Of a DNA stretch of 64,000 nt, positions 32,123 through 40,843 are shown in pieces. The stretch lies in the NCBI GenBank assembly GCA_031551775.1, contig JAVBND010000030.1, positions 29,357-93,356 on the forward strand, read 5' to 3'. A model generated the notes under the pieces. It worked only from the letters and a program-made list of their open reading frames with translations, made no database searches and had not been told where the DNA came from. The position numbers and the translations under genes are program-made. How positions within the stretch are numbered: position 1 is the first letter of the stretch; every line of letters starts with the position of its first letter. This DNA comes from Anaerozeibacter sp031551775. GTDB lineage: Bacteria; Bacillota; Clostridia; Christensenellales; Aristaeellaceae.

Positions 32123-32980
32123 TTACCCTTCGCTTCCGAGCTTTTTCAGTTCCTTTTCAAGGAACCGGACCGCCATGCGGATGTCCTCCGCGCCGTTCTT
32201 GACTTCCCGCTCAATGGTCAGGTAACCGTCGTAACCCACGTCCCGGAGCGCCTTGAGGTAGCGGTTCCAATCGATGCCGCCTTCGCCCAGCGGCACTTCG
32301 CGGCAGGTCGGCTGGCGCTGCGACCATTCAAGCCCCCCCACGGCAAACTTGTGGTAGTGATCGGCCGCATTGACCGGTTCATAGCAGACGCCGTCCTTGG
32401 CGTGGGTGTGCACGATGCGTCCCGCGGCTTCATAAACGCCATCGACCGGATCGACGCCGGTCAGCATGTGCAGGTTCGCGGGGTCATAGTTGATGCCGAC
32501 GCCCGGCCCGCAGTCGTCCACAAACGCCGAGAGGGCGCCGACCGTCTCCGGGCCAGTCTCAATGGCGATGGTAACGCTTCGCCCGGCCGCGTAAGCGCCG
32601 ATTTCGCGCATGGCGGCGCGCATCACCTGGTACTGAGGGTCGGATGCGTCGCGCGGCACCACGCCGATGTGCGTGGTTACCACATGGCTGCCGAGCAGGC
32701 ACGCCAGGTCCACCACTGCCTTTAAATACTCGATCTTGGCCGGGTTGTCCGCCTCAATCTCAAAGCCGAATCCGCCGAGTTCTCCGCAAAGCGCGGTCAC
32801 TTCCTGATGGCATTGCGAAAGTGTCGATTTCAGGAGTTCGAGCTTTTCCTTCGTCACGTCCTTGGGCAGAAGTTCGCCCGCCGCGTACACCTGCACGCCC
32901 ACGGCCCCGCATTTTTCGCTTTCCCGAATGCCTTCGATCAGACCTACGCCGAACCAGTCGGCCAATGTGGCGATTTTCAT
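32123..32980 (-). CDS. Sugar phosphate isomerase/epimerase-type TIM barrel protein
   Basis: 285 residues from the ATG at 32980, chosen because AGGAG lies upstream and MKIATLADWFGVGL is a normal barrel start; the frame is open about 80 codons further. Conserved blocks: TIAIETGPETVGAL, GVGINYDPANLHM, IVHTHAKDGV and EVPLGEGGIDWNRYL, which carry the metal ligands of the family. Adjacent to a related TIM-barrel gene, but the two sequences differ widely, so they probably have different substrates or successive roles. Confidence 0.83.
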   Translation of the reverse strand: MKIATLADWFGVGLIEGIRESEKCGAVGVQVYAAGELLPKDVTKEKLELLKSTLSQCHQEVTALCGELGGFGFEIEADNPAKIEYLKAVVDLACLLGSHVVTTHIGVVPRDASDPQYQVMRAAMREIGAYAAGRSVTIAIETGPETVGALSAFVDDCGPGVGINYDPANLHMLTGVDPVDGVYEAAGRIVHTHAKDGVCYEPVNAADHYHKFAVGGLEWSQRQPTCREVPLGEGGIDWNRYLKALRDVGYDGYLTIEREVKNGAEDIRMAVRFLEKELKKLGSEG

Positions 32981-32996
32981 ATGGCGTTTTCTCCTA

Positions 32997-34154
32997 TCAT
33001 GAATTCTGCATTGGCGCGACTTCGATCCAGCGCTTTTCCCGCGCGCTTTGAACAACCGCTTCAAGTATCTGCATGTCGCGCAAGCCGTCCTCGAACCGCG
33101 CGAAGTCATGTTCTCCCGTGTCGCCGTCTTCAATGGCCCTGTAGATGGCTTTGAAGGTTTGCTTGAATGTGTCGGGGAATCCTTCAACGTGCCCGCCGGG
33201 ATAGCTTGATAGGGCGGCGGCCACATCGTCCATGATGGAGGGGTCTTTTACGATTTGGCTGTTGTAGCCGTCGCGCTTGCCGAAAAAGAGGGCGTTTGAG
33301 TCTTCGCTGTCGAAGTAGAGCGAAGCGCGGCTGCCCCCGACCGCGAGCTGGAATTGGTTCTTGCGACCGGCTAGCACCTGGGAAACCGTCACCGAGCCGT
33401 GCGCGCCATTGTCAAAGTGGAAGAGGACCGTGGCATAGTCCTCGGTATCGACCGGGACCTCCAAATAGTCCTCAGGCTTTAGCGCCATGCCGGAAAAAGT
33501 ATCGATTGGTTTGAGGGGCTTCCTGCGCTTTTTGTGGAACGTGGCAAAATCCGCCAGGACTTCGGTCACGCGCAGGCCGGTCGCTGCCTCGGCCATGTCG
33601 ATCCAATGCGAACCGATGTCGGCGAATACGCGGGAGGGGCCCGACAGATCGGATTCCAGCCGCCAGTTGTAATCGGTGTCGTAGAGCAGCCAATCCTGCT
33701 GGTAGACGCCGTTTACGGTAAAGATGTCGCCGATATCGCCTTTGTGAATCATGCGCTTGAGCTGCATCAGCATCGGGTAGAAACGGCAGTTGAAGTTGAC
33801 GCCGTTGACGATGCCCCGCGCATTCGCGTATTCGACCAGCTTCCTCGCTTCTTCGACCGTTACCGTCAGCGGCTTTTCAAGAACCACGTGAGCGCCGTGC
33901 TCCATGGCGAACATCGCTTCTTCGTAGTGCAGGTTGTTTGGGGTCGCGATGTGCACCACATCGGGTTTCTCGCGAAGAATCATCTCCCTGTAGTCCTGAT
34001 AACCGCGCGACACGCCCAGGTCCTGCGCCTTCTTTTCGAAGTTCGAACGCGTGGCAAGCGCCACCACTTCGACGTTGGGAAGCCGCTTCAGGGCTTCGAT
34101 GTGCGCCGCTCCGATAAAGCCGATGCCTACCACGCAGGCCCTAAACTTTTTCAT
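32997..34154 (-). CDS. Gfo/Idh/MocA family oxidoreductase (3 of 5)
   Basis: 385 residues from ATG 34154; AAAGGAG lies 11 bases upstream. The same frame is open for a further 450 codons without a plausible start, which is a GC-rich artefact over the divergent PIG-L gene. N-terminal RACVVGIGFIGAAHIEA, cofactor motif LEKPLTVT, and substrate-domain DIGSHWIDMAE. First gene of the operon that continues with two TIM barrels and nagB. Probably oxidises the sugar before isomerisation or elimination. Confidence 0.88.
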   Translation of the reverse strand: MKKFRACVVGIGFIGAAHIEALKRLPNVEVVALATRSNFEKKAQDLGVSRGYQDYREMILREKPDVVHIATPNNLHYEEAMFAMEHGAHVVLEKPLTVTVEEARKLVEYANARGIVNGVNFNCRFYPMLMQLKRMIHKGDIGDIFTVNGVYQQDWLLYDTDYNWRLESDLSGPSRVFADIGSHWIDMAEAATGLRVTEVLADFATFHKKRRKPLKPIDTFSGMALKPEDYLEVPVDTEDYATVLFHFDNGAHGSVTVSQVLAGRKNQFQLAVGGSRASLYFDSEDSNALFFGKRDGYNSQIVKDPSIMDDVAAALSSYPGGHVEGFPDTFKQTFKAIYRAIEDGDTGEHDFARFEDGLRDMQILEAVVQSAREKRWIEVAPMQNS

Positions 34155-34210
34155 AAAACCCACCACTCCTTTTGAGATGATATCCTTGACGTAAAGCACC
34201 AATATGTTTA

Positions 34211-34239
34211 AGTATATCGCACAATGCAGCAAAATGCAA
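34211..34239 (-). promoter_or_regulatory. Promoter of the Gfo-TIM-TIM-nagB operon
   Basis: On the minus strand: TTGCAT (34234-34239), 17 bp, TATACT (34211-34216). Back-to-back with the PIG-L promoter only 20 bases away, so one regulator could act on both. Confidence 0.75.
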
Positions 34240-34258
34240 TCACAAATAAGACGGTGCA

Positions 34259-34288
34259 TTGACAAATGTAAATGGCTTGTGTTACTAT
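34259..34288 (+). promoter_or_regulatory. Promoter of the PIG-L/glycyl-radical operon
   Basis: TTGACA (34259-34264), 18 bp, TACTAT (34283-34288). Confidence 0.7.
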
Positions 34289-34313
34289 AAGAAAAAACGG
34301 GGGGGCGGGAGCG

Positions 34314-35117
34314 ATGTTCAAGTACATGGTGGTCGGCGCGCATCCGGATGACTGCGAATCGGTCGCCGGGATTATGCTCAAGCTCTTGGATTTGGGGCAT
34401 AGGGTGCGCTTCCTGACCGCGACCAACGGCTGTTCCGGCCATCACAAAGAGATGGGCGGGGCGATGGCCGCGCGCCGACGCGGGGAAGCGGACGCGGTCG
34501 CCTCCTTTGCGGGCTTGGAATACGAAATGCTGGATTTTAACGACGGGGAACTGACGGCCGGGATCCCCGAGCGCAAGGCGATGATTCGCGCGATCCGCGA
34601 GTTTGCGCCCGATGTCGTCATCACGCACCGGCCCTGGGACTACCATCCGGACCACCGGAACACCGCGACGCTCGTGCAGGATTGCTCCTACCTGATCCAG
34701 GTGCCCAACATCTGCCCCCTGACGAAAGTTTTGCGCTACATGCCCGCCATCTTCCACATGCAGGACGGTTTCAAAAAACCGATTCCCTTTGCGCCCGACC
34801 TGGTGTTTGACATCGACGGCGAGATGCAGCGCAAGATGCGGATGTACCACCTGTACACATCGCAAATGTACGAGTGGCTGCCGTGGGTCGCCCATGAAAG
34901 CGAAGAGGTACCCAAGAGCGATGAAGCGCGCTTCGAATGGCTCAAAAGAACCCGGTTCGAAGCGTGGAGCCGGAATTACGCCGAGCGTTTCCGCAGTGAC
35001 CTCATTCAAAAATACGGCGAAAAGGGTGAAACGATCAAGTACGCAGAGGCGCTGGAACGCTCGGAATACGGCGCGCAGCCGGACGCCGTAAGGCAAAAGG
35101 AACTGTTCCCGTTTTGA
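34314..35117 (+). CDS. PIG-L/LmbE-type deacetylase
   Basis: 267 residues from ATG 34314 behind a G-rich site. The zinc motif is AHPDDCE at residues 9-15, with the third ligand region YHPDHRN (H111, H114). PIG-L enzymes remove acetyl groups from N-acetylglucosamine-containing conjugates and similar amides in the cytoplasm. First gene of a long plus-strand run, divergent from the nagB operon, which would fit deacetylation of an amino-sugar conjugate followed by NagB action. Confidence 0.87.
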   Translation: MFKYMVVGAHPDDCESVAGIMLKLLDLGHRVRFLTATNGCSGHHKEMGGAMAARRRGEADAVASFAGLEYEMLDFNDGELTAGIPERKAMIRAIREFAPDVVITHRPWDYHPDHRNTATLVQDCSYLIQVPNICPLTKVLRYMPAIFHMQDGFKKPIPFAPDLVFDIDGEMQRKMRMYHLYTSQMYEWLPWVAHESEEVPKSDEARFEWLKRTRFEAWSRNYAERFRSDLIQKYGEKGETIKYAEALERSEYGAQPDAVRQKELFPF

Positions 35118-35165
35118 AACAGATATAAAAAAGTTCAAGCGCCGCGTGGCAAAAGGAGAACCGCA

Positions 35166-36119
35166 TTGGTTGAAGTGAGCGCTTTGGAAAAGCGGTACGG
35201 CGACAAGGCCGTGCTCAGGGATTTGAATTTTACGGTCGGAAGAAGTGAAATTGTGGGACTCCTGGGCCTCAACGGCGCCGGAAAATCCACCACCATGAAC
35301 ATCCTGACCGGCTATATCAGCCCAAGCTCCGGAACGGTCAAAATCGACGGGCACGACATCATGAAAGACCCCGTTGGCGCGCGCCGCGTGACCGGATACC
35401 TGCCCGAACAATTGGCGTTTTACAACGAAATGCGCGTTGATGAATACCTGGGGTTCGTGTGCGACCTCAAGGGTTTCACGCGTGAGCGCCGCGCGCGCCG
35501 TGAACACCTTGACGAACTGTCAAGCCGCGTGGGCATTGAGCACATACGCGGGCGCATGATCCGCAATCTGTCCAAGGGCTACCGCCAGCGCGTGGGTTTT
35601 GCTCAGGCGCTGATTGGCTGTCCGAAGTTGCTGATCCTGGACGAGCCGACCGTGGGGCTCGATCCGTCGCAGATCATTGAAATCCGAAACCTCATCAGGA
35701 GCGCGGGGAAGGACGCCACCGTCATCGTATCCTCACACATTCTCAGTGAAATTCAAACCATATGCCAGCGGGTACTGGTGCTGAACGGAGGCCGGATCAT
35801 TGCAGACGGCGCGCCGGGCGACCTGGTTAAGCCGGCGCGCCACACGATGACGATCCGGGTCAGGGGCGGTGAAGCGGACGTCAGGCGCGCGCTTGAATCC
35901 CTTGCGCTCACCGTCACGGCGCTTCCCGCGCGCGAGGAAGGCGCGTTTGACGCGCGCGTTGCGGGCGAGGCGGGCGGCGACATCCGCGCGGAAGTGTTCT
36001 ACGCGCTCTGTGCGGCCAAGCTGCCGCTCATCAAAGCCGGCGGCGGTGAGGCGACGCTTGAGGACGTGTTTTTACGCCTGGTTGCGGGCGGTCAAAACGC
36101 GGGGGAGGGTGAAATATGA
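35166..36119 (+). CDS. ABC transporter ATP-binding protein, GldA-like
   Basis: 317 residues, TTG start at 35166 with AAAGGAGAA upstream. Walker A GLNGAGKST (34-42), signature LSKGYRQRVGFAQAL, Walker B LLILDEPTVGLD, and H-loop SSHILSEI, followed by a C-terminal regulatory extension of about 90 residues typical of CcmA/GldA/NatA-type exporters. Works with the permease and the auxiliary proteins encoded next. Four-base overlap with the permease gene. Confidence 0.9.
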   Translation: MVEVSALEKRYGDKAVLRDLNFTVGRSEIVGLLGLNGAGKSTTMNILTGYISPSSGTVKIDGHDIMKDPVGARRVTGYLPEQLAFYNEMRVDEYLGFVCDLKGFTRERRARREHLDELSSRVGIEHIRGRMIRNLSKGYRQRVGFAQALIGCPKLLILDEPTVGLDPSQIIEIRNLIRSAGKDATVIVSSHILSEIQTICQRVLVLNGGRIIADGAPGDLVKPARHTMTIRVRGGEADVRRALESLALTVTALPAREEGAFDARVAGEAGGDIRAEVFYALCAAKLPLIKAGGGEATLEDVFLRLVAGGQNAGEGEI

Positions 36120-36820
36120 GGGCGATTTTCAAACGCGAGTTTCGCGCCTATTTTCTCTCGCCGCTGGGCTACGTACTGATTGCCGCCATGGCGTTCTTCA
36201 CCAACTATTATTTCTTTACCTACAACCTTTACCGCGGCACGGCTGATTTCTCCACGCTGTTTTCCATGCTGTTTCCGGTTGTGCTCATCTTGGTGCCGGT
36301 TCTGACGATGCGGCTTTTGAGCGAGGACAAGCGCCAAAAAACCGATCAATTGCTGATGACCGCCCCGGTCGCGCGCGCGGGCATTGTGCTGGGCAAGTAC
36401 TTGGCCGCGCTTACGGTGTATTCGGTGTCCATCTCATTCACGCTGATCGACGCGGGGATTGCCGAAATGTACGCCTCCGTCGAATGGCCGGTGGTGACCG
36501 GGCATTTTGTCGGGCTGTTCCTGCTCGGCGCGGCGTTGATCGCGGTGGGGCTGTTCCTGTCGGGACTCACCGAGAGCCAGGTCATCGCGGCGGTGCTGGG
36601 CTTTGTGGCGTCGCTGTTCCTGATGCTGGTGGACGCGCTGGCCTATGTGGTTGAAAGTCCGGTATTGCAGACCGCCTTTCGCAACCTGTCCTTTAACAAC
36701 CGCTATGATCCCTTTACCTACGGAATCATCGATCTGTCGAACGCGCTGTTTTTTGTGAGCTTTGCGCTTCTTTTCCTGTTCCTGACGGCCGCGTCGCTCG
36801 AGCAGCGGCGCTGGCGCTGA
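36116..36820 (+). CDS. ABC-2 type permease, GldF-like
   Basis: 234 residues with six predicted membrane segments, opening FKREFRAYFLSPLGYVLIA, as in GldF and other ABC-2 subunits. In Bacteroidota GldA-GldF-GldG form a transporter linked to gliding; in Bacillota homologues the cargo is unknown and gliding is not implied. Partner of the ATPase on its left. Confidence 0.87.
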   Translation: MRAIFKREFRAYFLSPLGYVLIAAMAFFTNYYFFTYNLYRGTADFSTLFSMLFPVVLILVPVLTMRLLSEDKRQKTDQLLMTAPVARAGIVLGKYLAALTVYSVSISFTLIDAGIAEMYASVEWPVVTGHFVGLFLLGAALIAVGLFLSGLTESQVIAAVLGFVASLFLMLVDALAYVVESPVLQTAFRNLSFNNRYDPFTYGIIDLSNALFFVSFALLFLFLTAASLEQRRWR

Positions 36821-36831
36821 AGGAGGGCGTT

Positions 36832-38286
36832 GTGATGAAGAACAGGCGCGATGCCCTGAAAATGAATGCGCTGTTCGCGGCGCTGATTGCGCTCGTGATT
36901 GCGATTGTATTGGTCTTTAACGCCATCACGCTGGTATTGTCGAGCCGTTATCCGCTCTTTGTTGACCTGAACGCCAACGAAGCCTATCGAGTGGGCCAAG
37001 AGACGAAGAAGCTGCTTGCCTCGCTTGAGGGCGATATCGTCATCTACGTGCTTGCGACGAAGGAGAGTTTTGACGCAAACGCGTACCTGATCCAGGCGAG
37101 AAGCATCCTCGACCAATACCCGCTCAATTCCACGCGCGTTAAACTGCACTACGTCGATTACGCCAAGGACCCTTCCATCGCGGCGAAATTCGCCGACCTG
37201 TCGCTTGCCGAAGGCAACATACTGGTGACTGCCGGGGACAAGGTCAAGCAGGTGCTCCTGGCGAACCTCTTCAATTACACCCATTCGAGCGCGGCGGGGG
37301 GACTCGTCATTGAGTCCTCGCGCGCGGAAACGGCGCTCACCTCCGCGATTCAAAGCGTCACGGCGGAGGGCATGGTGCGCCTTGGCACGCTCTTGGGCAA
37401 CGGCGTGAGTGACATGGCCGCGTTTATCACCCTTCTTCAGGACAACAACTATCATGTCGAAAGCGTGAACATGCTGTCGGGGGAACTTGATGCCTATGAC
37501 GGCCTTATGCTCTTTGCGCCCGCGGTCGATCTGTCCGAAGATGTTCTTAAAAAGCTGGACGGCTACCTGTACAACGGCGGCGATTACGGCAAGACCTTGT
37601 TCTATACCGCGTCGGTCGCACAGGGCAGCATGCCCAACCTTGAAGCCTTTCTTCGCGAGTGGGGCGTGGGGGCGGGTGACGGGGCGGTGTTTGAGACGCG
37701 CTCTGACCGGACGTACAATCACCAGCCGTACTACCCCGTCACGGCCTATGCGGAATCTGACCGGCCCGGCAAGCTCAAAAACGCGGGCACGCCCTTCCTG
37801 GCCCCGCTTGCCAAGCCGCTTTCGCTTGTCTTCACGGTACGCGACAACCGCCATGTGGAGGAATTGCTTTCTTTTTCCGATACCTCGGGCGTTAGGCCGA
37901 GCGACGCGAGCGACAACTTTACCGCGTCCCAGGCGACCGTCCATGGCCCGATGCCCGCGCTTACACTTTCGAGCGTACGCATTTATGGAACGAGCGGCGT
38001 GACCGAGAAGCGCTCGAACCTGCTCGTGTCGTCCTCGACTGAAGCCTTTGCGCCAACCGTGATCGGCAATACATCGCTCAGCAATATGGAGTACACGCTG
38101 AACCTCTTCGCGGAACTTTTCAAGCGCGAAGGCGACATCTGGATTGAGAGCAAGTCGCTTAGCAAGGCGGCGCTTGGGATGACCACCGGGCAGGCGAACA
38201 CGCTGGGCGTCTTGCTTGCGGGCGTGGTTCCCGGCCTGATTTTGCTGATCGGGGTCGGGGTATTCCTGATCAGGAGGTACAAGTAG
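36832..38286 (+). CDS. GldG-like ABC auxiliary (ABC_transp_aux) protein
   Basis: 484 residues. A membrane segment at about 13-35 (FAALIALVIAIVLVFNAITLVL), a large extracytoplasmic region resembling an intraflagellar-transport-like/GldG domain, and a second membrane segment at the end (GVLLAGVVPGLILLIGVGVFLI). The topology matches GldG, the auxiliary subunit of the GldFG transporter. Separated from GldF by 11 bases with GGAGGG; its stop meets the next gene directly. Confidence 0.8.
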   Translation: MMKNRRDALKMNALFAALIALVIAIVLVFNAITLVLSSRYPLFVDLNANEAYRVGQETKKLLASLEGDIVIYVLATKESFDANAYLIQARSILDQYPLNSTRVKLHYVDYAKDPSIAAKFADLSLAEGNILVTAGDKVKQVLLANLFNYTHSSAAGGLVIESSRAETALTSAIQSVTAEGMVRLGTLLGNGVSDMAAFITLLQDNNYHVESVNMLSGELDAYDGLMLFAPAVDLSEDVLKKLDGYLYNGGDYGKTLFYTASVAQGSMPNLEAFLREWGVGAGDGAVFETRSDRTYNHQPYYPVTAYAESDRPGKLKNAGTPFLAPLAKPLSLVFTVRDNRHVEELLSFSDTSGVRPSDASDNFTASQATVHGPMPALTLSSVRIYGTSGVTEKRSNLLVSSSTEAFAPTVIGNTSLSNMEYTLNLFAELFKREGDIWIESKSLSKAALGMTTGQANTLGVLLAGVVPGLILLIGVGVFLIRRYK

Positions 38287-39690
38287 ATGCGCGCGCTTGT
38301 GAAGGGCGTCGTCGCGGCAAGCCTTGCGCTGGCCGTGCTCGTGGGCGTGTTCTGCTTCCTGATTTCGCAGGATGTCGCGGTTAAGAGCGGCGAAGTGACA
38401 CTCTCATCTTTTACGCCCAATGAAATCAACCGCATCGCCGTTCAAAACGCCGAGGGCGGGTTTGAAGTGGTTCGAACCGACGATGGCTATGTGGTGGACG
38501 ATATCCCATCAGAATATGTGGACCTTGATGGATTTGTCCAGTTCATGACCCGCGCCGGTGCGGTGACGGCGCTTCGATTGGTCAACGAAAAGCCGGGGGA
38601 TGACGGGCTTTACGGGCTTGACGCGCCGCTTGCCACCTGCGAGATTGAGTACGCTCTCGGTGATACACTGGCGCTTGCGTTTGGGGCGAAGGACTTGGTT
38701 TCGGGCAATTACTACATGCGCGCAAACGGCAAGGCCCCGGTTTATCTGGCCGAAGCCGCGCTCGCCGAAGGGTTTCTCGTGAAGAAGACAGCCTACATAA
38801 GCCGCGATGTGACGCCGCGCCTCACGGTTTCAAGCCCCTTGTCGGCAATCCGCGACGTGACGTTTGAAGGAAAAAAACTCGACCGCCCGATAGAGATTTA
38901 TGCGGTGACCGGCGCGGACGAGGAGACCAAGCGCGAGGCCGTGTCTTTTGGCGCTGTGACGCATCTGGTGGCGGGCGAGGGGCGCTACGAGCTCGACCAG
39001 ACCTACGGCATTGAAATCCTGGGTTCGCTCCTTGACATTCGTGCAAGGGAAGTCTTGGATTACAATCTGACCGATGAGCGGTACTTGGGATACGGTTTTG
39101 CGTCGCCCGATTTTACCGCGCGCTTTACGCTGAGCGACGGCACGCGCGCAGAGCTTAAATTGCTAGAAACCGAGGGGGGGATGCTTGCGCATATTTCAGG
39201 CAAGAACGTGGTCTACCTGATCGATGCGCCTGCGTTCGCAAACGTAAAGTATGAAAAACTGATGCTGCGCTTCTTCCTCTCGCCGTTGCTGCTCGACGTT
39301 TCGGGCGTCACGGTGGCCTTTGAGGGCAAGAACTACGAGATTGACTATGCGCGCGCCTCAAACGCGGAGCAGCGCGCCGCGCTGAATGGGCAGACGGTGG
39401 ATATTGCCGCGTTCCAGGCGTTTTACCGGCTCCTGACTTCCGCCAGCGCCGACGGCGCGTACATAAAGGGTGCGCGCCCTTCGGGGGACGCGCTTATGAC
39501 GATCACCTACCGCTACAAGGATCCGCTCAAACGGGACGACACGCTCTCGCTTTATCCGTATACCGCGCGCCGGCTCCTGGTTGAGGTCAACGGAGAAAGC
39601 GAGTTCGATATTCGCGAAAGCTTTTATGAGCGCGTCAGGCAGGGCGTGTTGAACCTTGAAACCGGCGCTCCCATTGAGGAAAATTGGTAA
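38287..39690 (+). CDS. DUF4340 domain membrane-anchored protein
   Basis: 467 residues, starting immediately after the GldG-like stop. One N-terminal membrane anchor (about 7-27), then a repeated beta-rich extracytoplasmic body (e.g. FTPNEINRIAVQNAEGGFEVV and DLDGFVQFM). DUF4340 proteins regularly follow GldFG-type genes, and here complete a four-gene export-type system. Function unknown. Confidence 0.75.
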   Translation: MRALVKGVVAASLALAVLVGVFCFLISQDVAVKSGEVTLSSFTPNEINRIAVQNAEGGFEVVRTDDGYVVDDIPSEYVDLDGFVQFMTRAGAVTALRLVNEKPGDDGLYGLDAPLATCEIEYALGDTLALAFGAKDLVSGNYYMRANGKAPVYLAEAALAEGFLVKKTAYISRDVTPRLTVSSPLSAIRDVTFEGKKLDRPIEIYAVTGADEETKREAVSFGAVTHLVAGEGRYELDQTYGIEILGSLLDIRAREVLDYNLTDERYLGYGFASPDFTARFTLSDGTRAELKLLETEGGMLAHISGKNVVYLIDAPAFANVKYEKLMLRFFLSPLLLDVSGVTVAFEGKNYEIDYARASNAEQRAALNGQTVDIAAFQAFYRLLTSASADGAYIKGARPSGDALMTITYRYKDPLKRDDTLSLYPYTARRLLVEVNGESEFDIRESFYERVRQGVLNLETGAPIEENW

Positions 39691-39703
39691 GGAGGACCTC
39701 AAA

Positions 39704-40819
39704 ATGCAGGAAAGTCGTTTGAAGGTGGCCATCATCGGCGCGGGCATGATCACCAATGCCGCGCACATCCCCGCGTACAAGAGCCTTCATGGCCGGGCGG
39801 AAATCGTGGGCGTATGCGACATGAACCCGGTGTCCGCCGAGGGCACCGCCAAGCGGCACGGCATTCAGAGCTGGTACACCGATGCCCAAAAGATGCTTTC
39901 AGAGCTCAAGCCCGACCTGGTATCGGTGACGACGCCCAACGCGTCCCATTGCGCGATGGCGGCGCTGGCGCTTGAAAGCGGTTGTCATGTGGCATGCGAG
40001 AAACCGCTGGCGCTGACGTACCGCGACACGCTGAATTTGTTTGACCTGGCCAAGGCAAAAGGCAAGGTGCTCCTGGCGTGCCAGACGCTCAGGTACAACG
40101 ACGAATACCGCTTTGCGCGCGAGATGGCGCGCGAGGGGGAACTGGGGCATGTGTACTTTGCCGAGTTTTCCGTCCTGCGCCGTCGGGGAATCCCCAAGTG
40201 GGGCACCTTCCACCGCATGGACGCAAACGGCGGCGGGTGCCTGTGCGACTTGGGCGTGCATCTGATTGACGCGGCGCTGTGGGTGATGGGCGGGCCGAAA
40301 ATGATAGCGATATCGGGTTCGAGCGCGGCGTATTTCGGCAATACCGAGGAGAACATCGCGACCTCCCTTAAGGAATCGGGCGCGCCTGCGGGCGTTGACA
40401 ACGCGCGCCCCTACAGGCCGGAGGAGTTCGAGGTGGAGGAATTTGCCGCCGGGTCGATGCGCCTTGAGGGCGGCTGTCAAATGAATTTTAAGACGAGCTG
40501 GGCGGTCAACCTGCCCGACGAATACCAAATGCGCTTCGCCGGGAGCAAGGCGGGCCTCGCGTTGCCCGATATGAAGCTCTATTCGACGTTTAACCGCTAT
40601 CAGGCCGACATCGTGCCGCGCGTGTTTTCAGAGGGCAAGTACAAGGGGCGCGATTTCTCGGGTCACTACTACCTGATGGAAGAATTGGCCGATCACCTTC
40701 AACATGGCGCGCCGCTTCCGGTGCTCCCGGAGGAGACGCTGAATGTATCCATGATCATCGACGCGTTCTACCGCGCGGCCCGCGAAGGGCGCGAGGTGCG
40801 CGCGGACGAGCTTGTTTGA
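39704..40819 (+). CDS. Gfo/Idh/MocA family oxidoreductase (4 of 5)
   Basis: 371 residues from ATG 39704, eight bases after GGAGG and 13 bases after the DUF4340 stop. Rossmann motif VAIIGAGMITNAAHIPAY, cofactor motif CEKPLALT, and substrate-domain DLGVHLIDAALWVMGG. NAD(P)-dependent sugar or cyclitol oxidoreductase. It is followed 24 bases later by a second, divergent member of the family. Confidence 0.87.
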   Translation: MQESRLKVAIIGAGMITNAAHIPAYKSLHGRAEIVGVCDMNPVSAEGTAKRHGIQSWYTDAQKMLSELKPDLVSVTTPNASHCAMAALALESGCHVACEKPLALTYRDTLNLFDLAKAKGKVLLACQTLRYNDEYRFAREMAREGELGHVYFAEFSVLRRRGIPKWGTFHRMDANGGGCLCDLGVHLIDAALWVMGGPKMIAISGSSAAYFGNTEENIATSLKESGAPAGVDNARPYRPEEFEVEEFAAGSMRLEGGCQMNFKTSWAVNLPDEYQMRFAGSKAGLALPDMKLYSTFNRYQADIVPRVFSEGKYKGRDFSGHYYLMEELADHLQHGAPLPVLPEETLNVSMIIDAFYRAAREGREVRADELV

Positions 40820-40843
40820 CGGCGCGGTGCGGAGGGGATATAT

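Noticed and set aside
24793..34154. Standard inositol catabolism (iol) cluster
   Set aside because: Although Gfo/Idh/MocA and TIM barrels occur in iol operons, no IolB, IolC, IolD or IolJ homologue is present in the window.
34155..35507. N-terminal 450-codon extension of the Gfo/Idh/MocA frame on the minus strand
   Set aside because: Runs across the divergent promoters and the PIG-L gene; the normal family start with a ribosome site is at 34154.
35166..39690. Gliding motility machinery
   Set aside because: Only GldA/F/G-like and DUF4340 genes are present; the other gld/spr components are absent, and this transporter type occurs widely in non-gliding bacteria.
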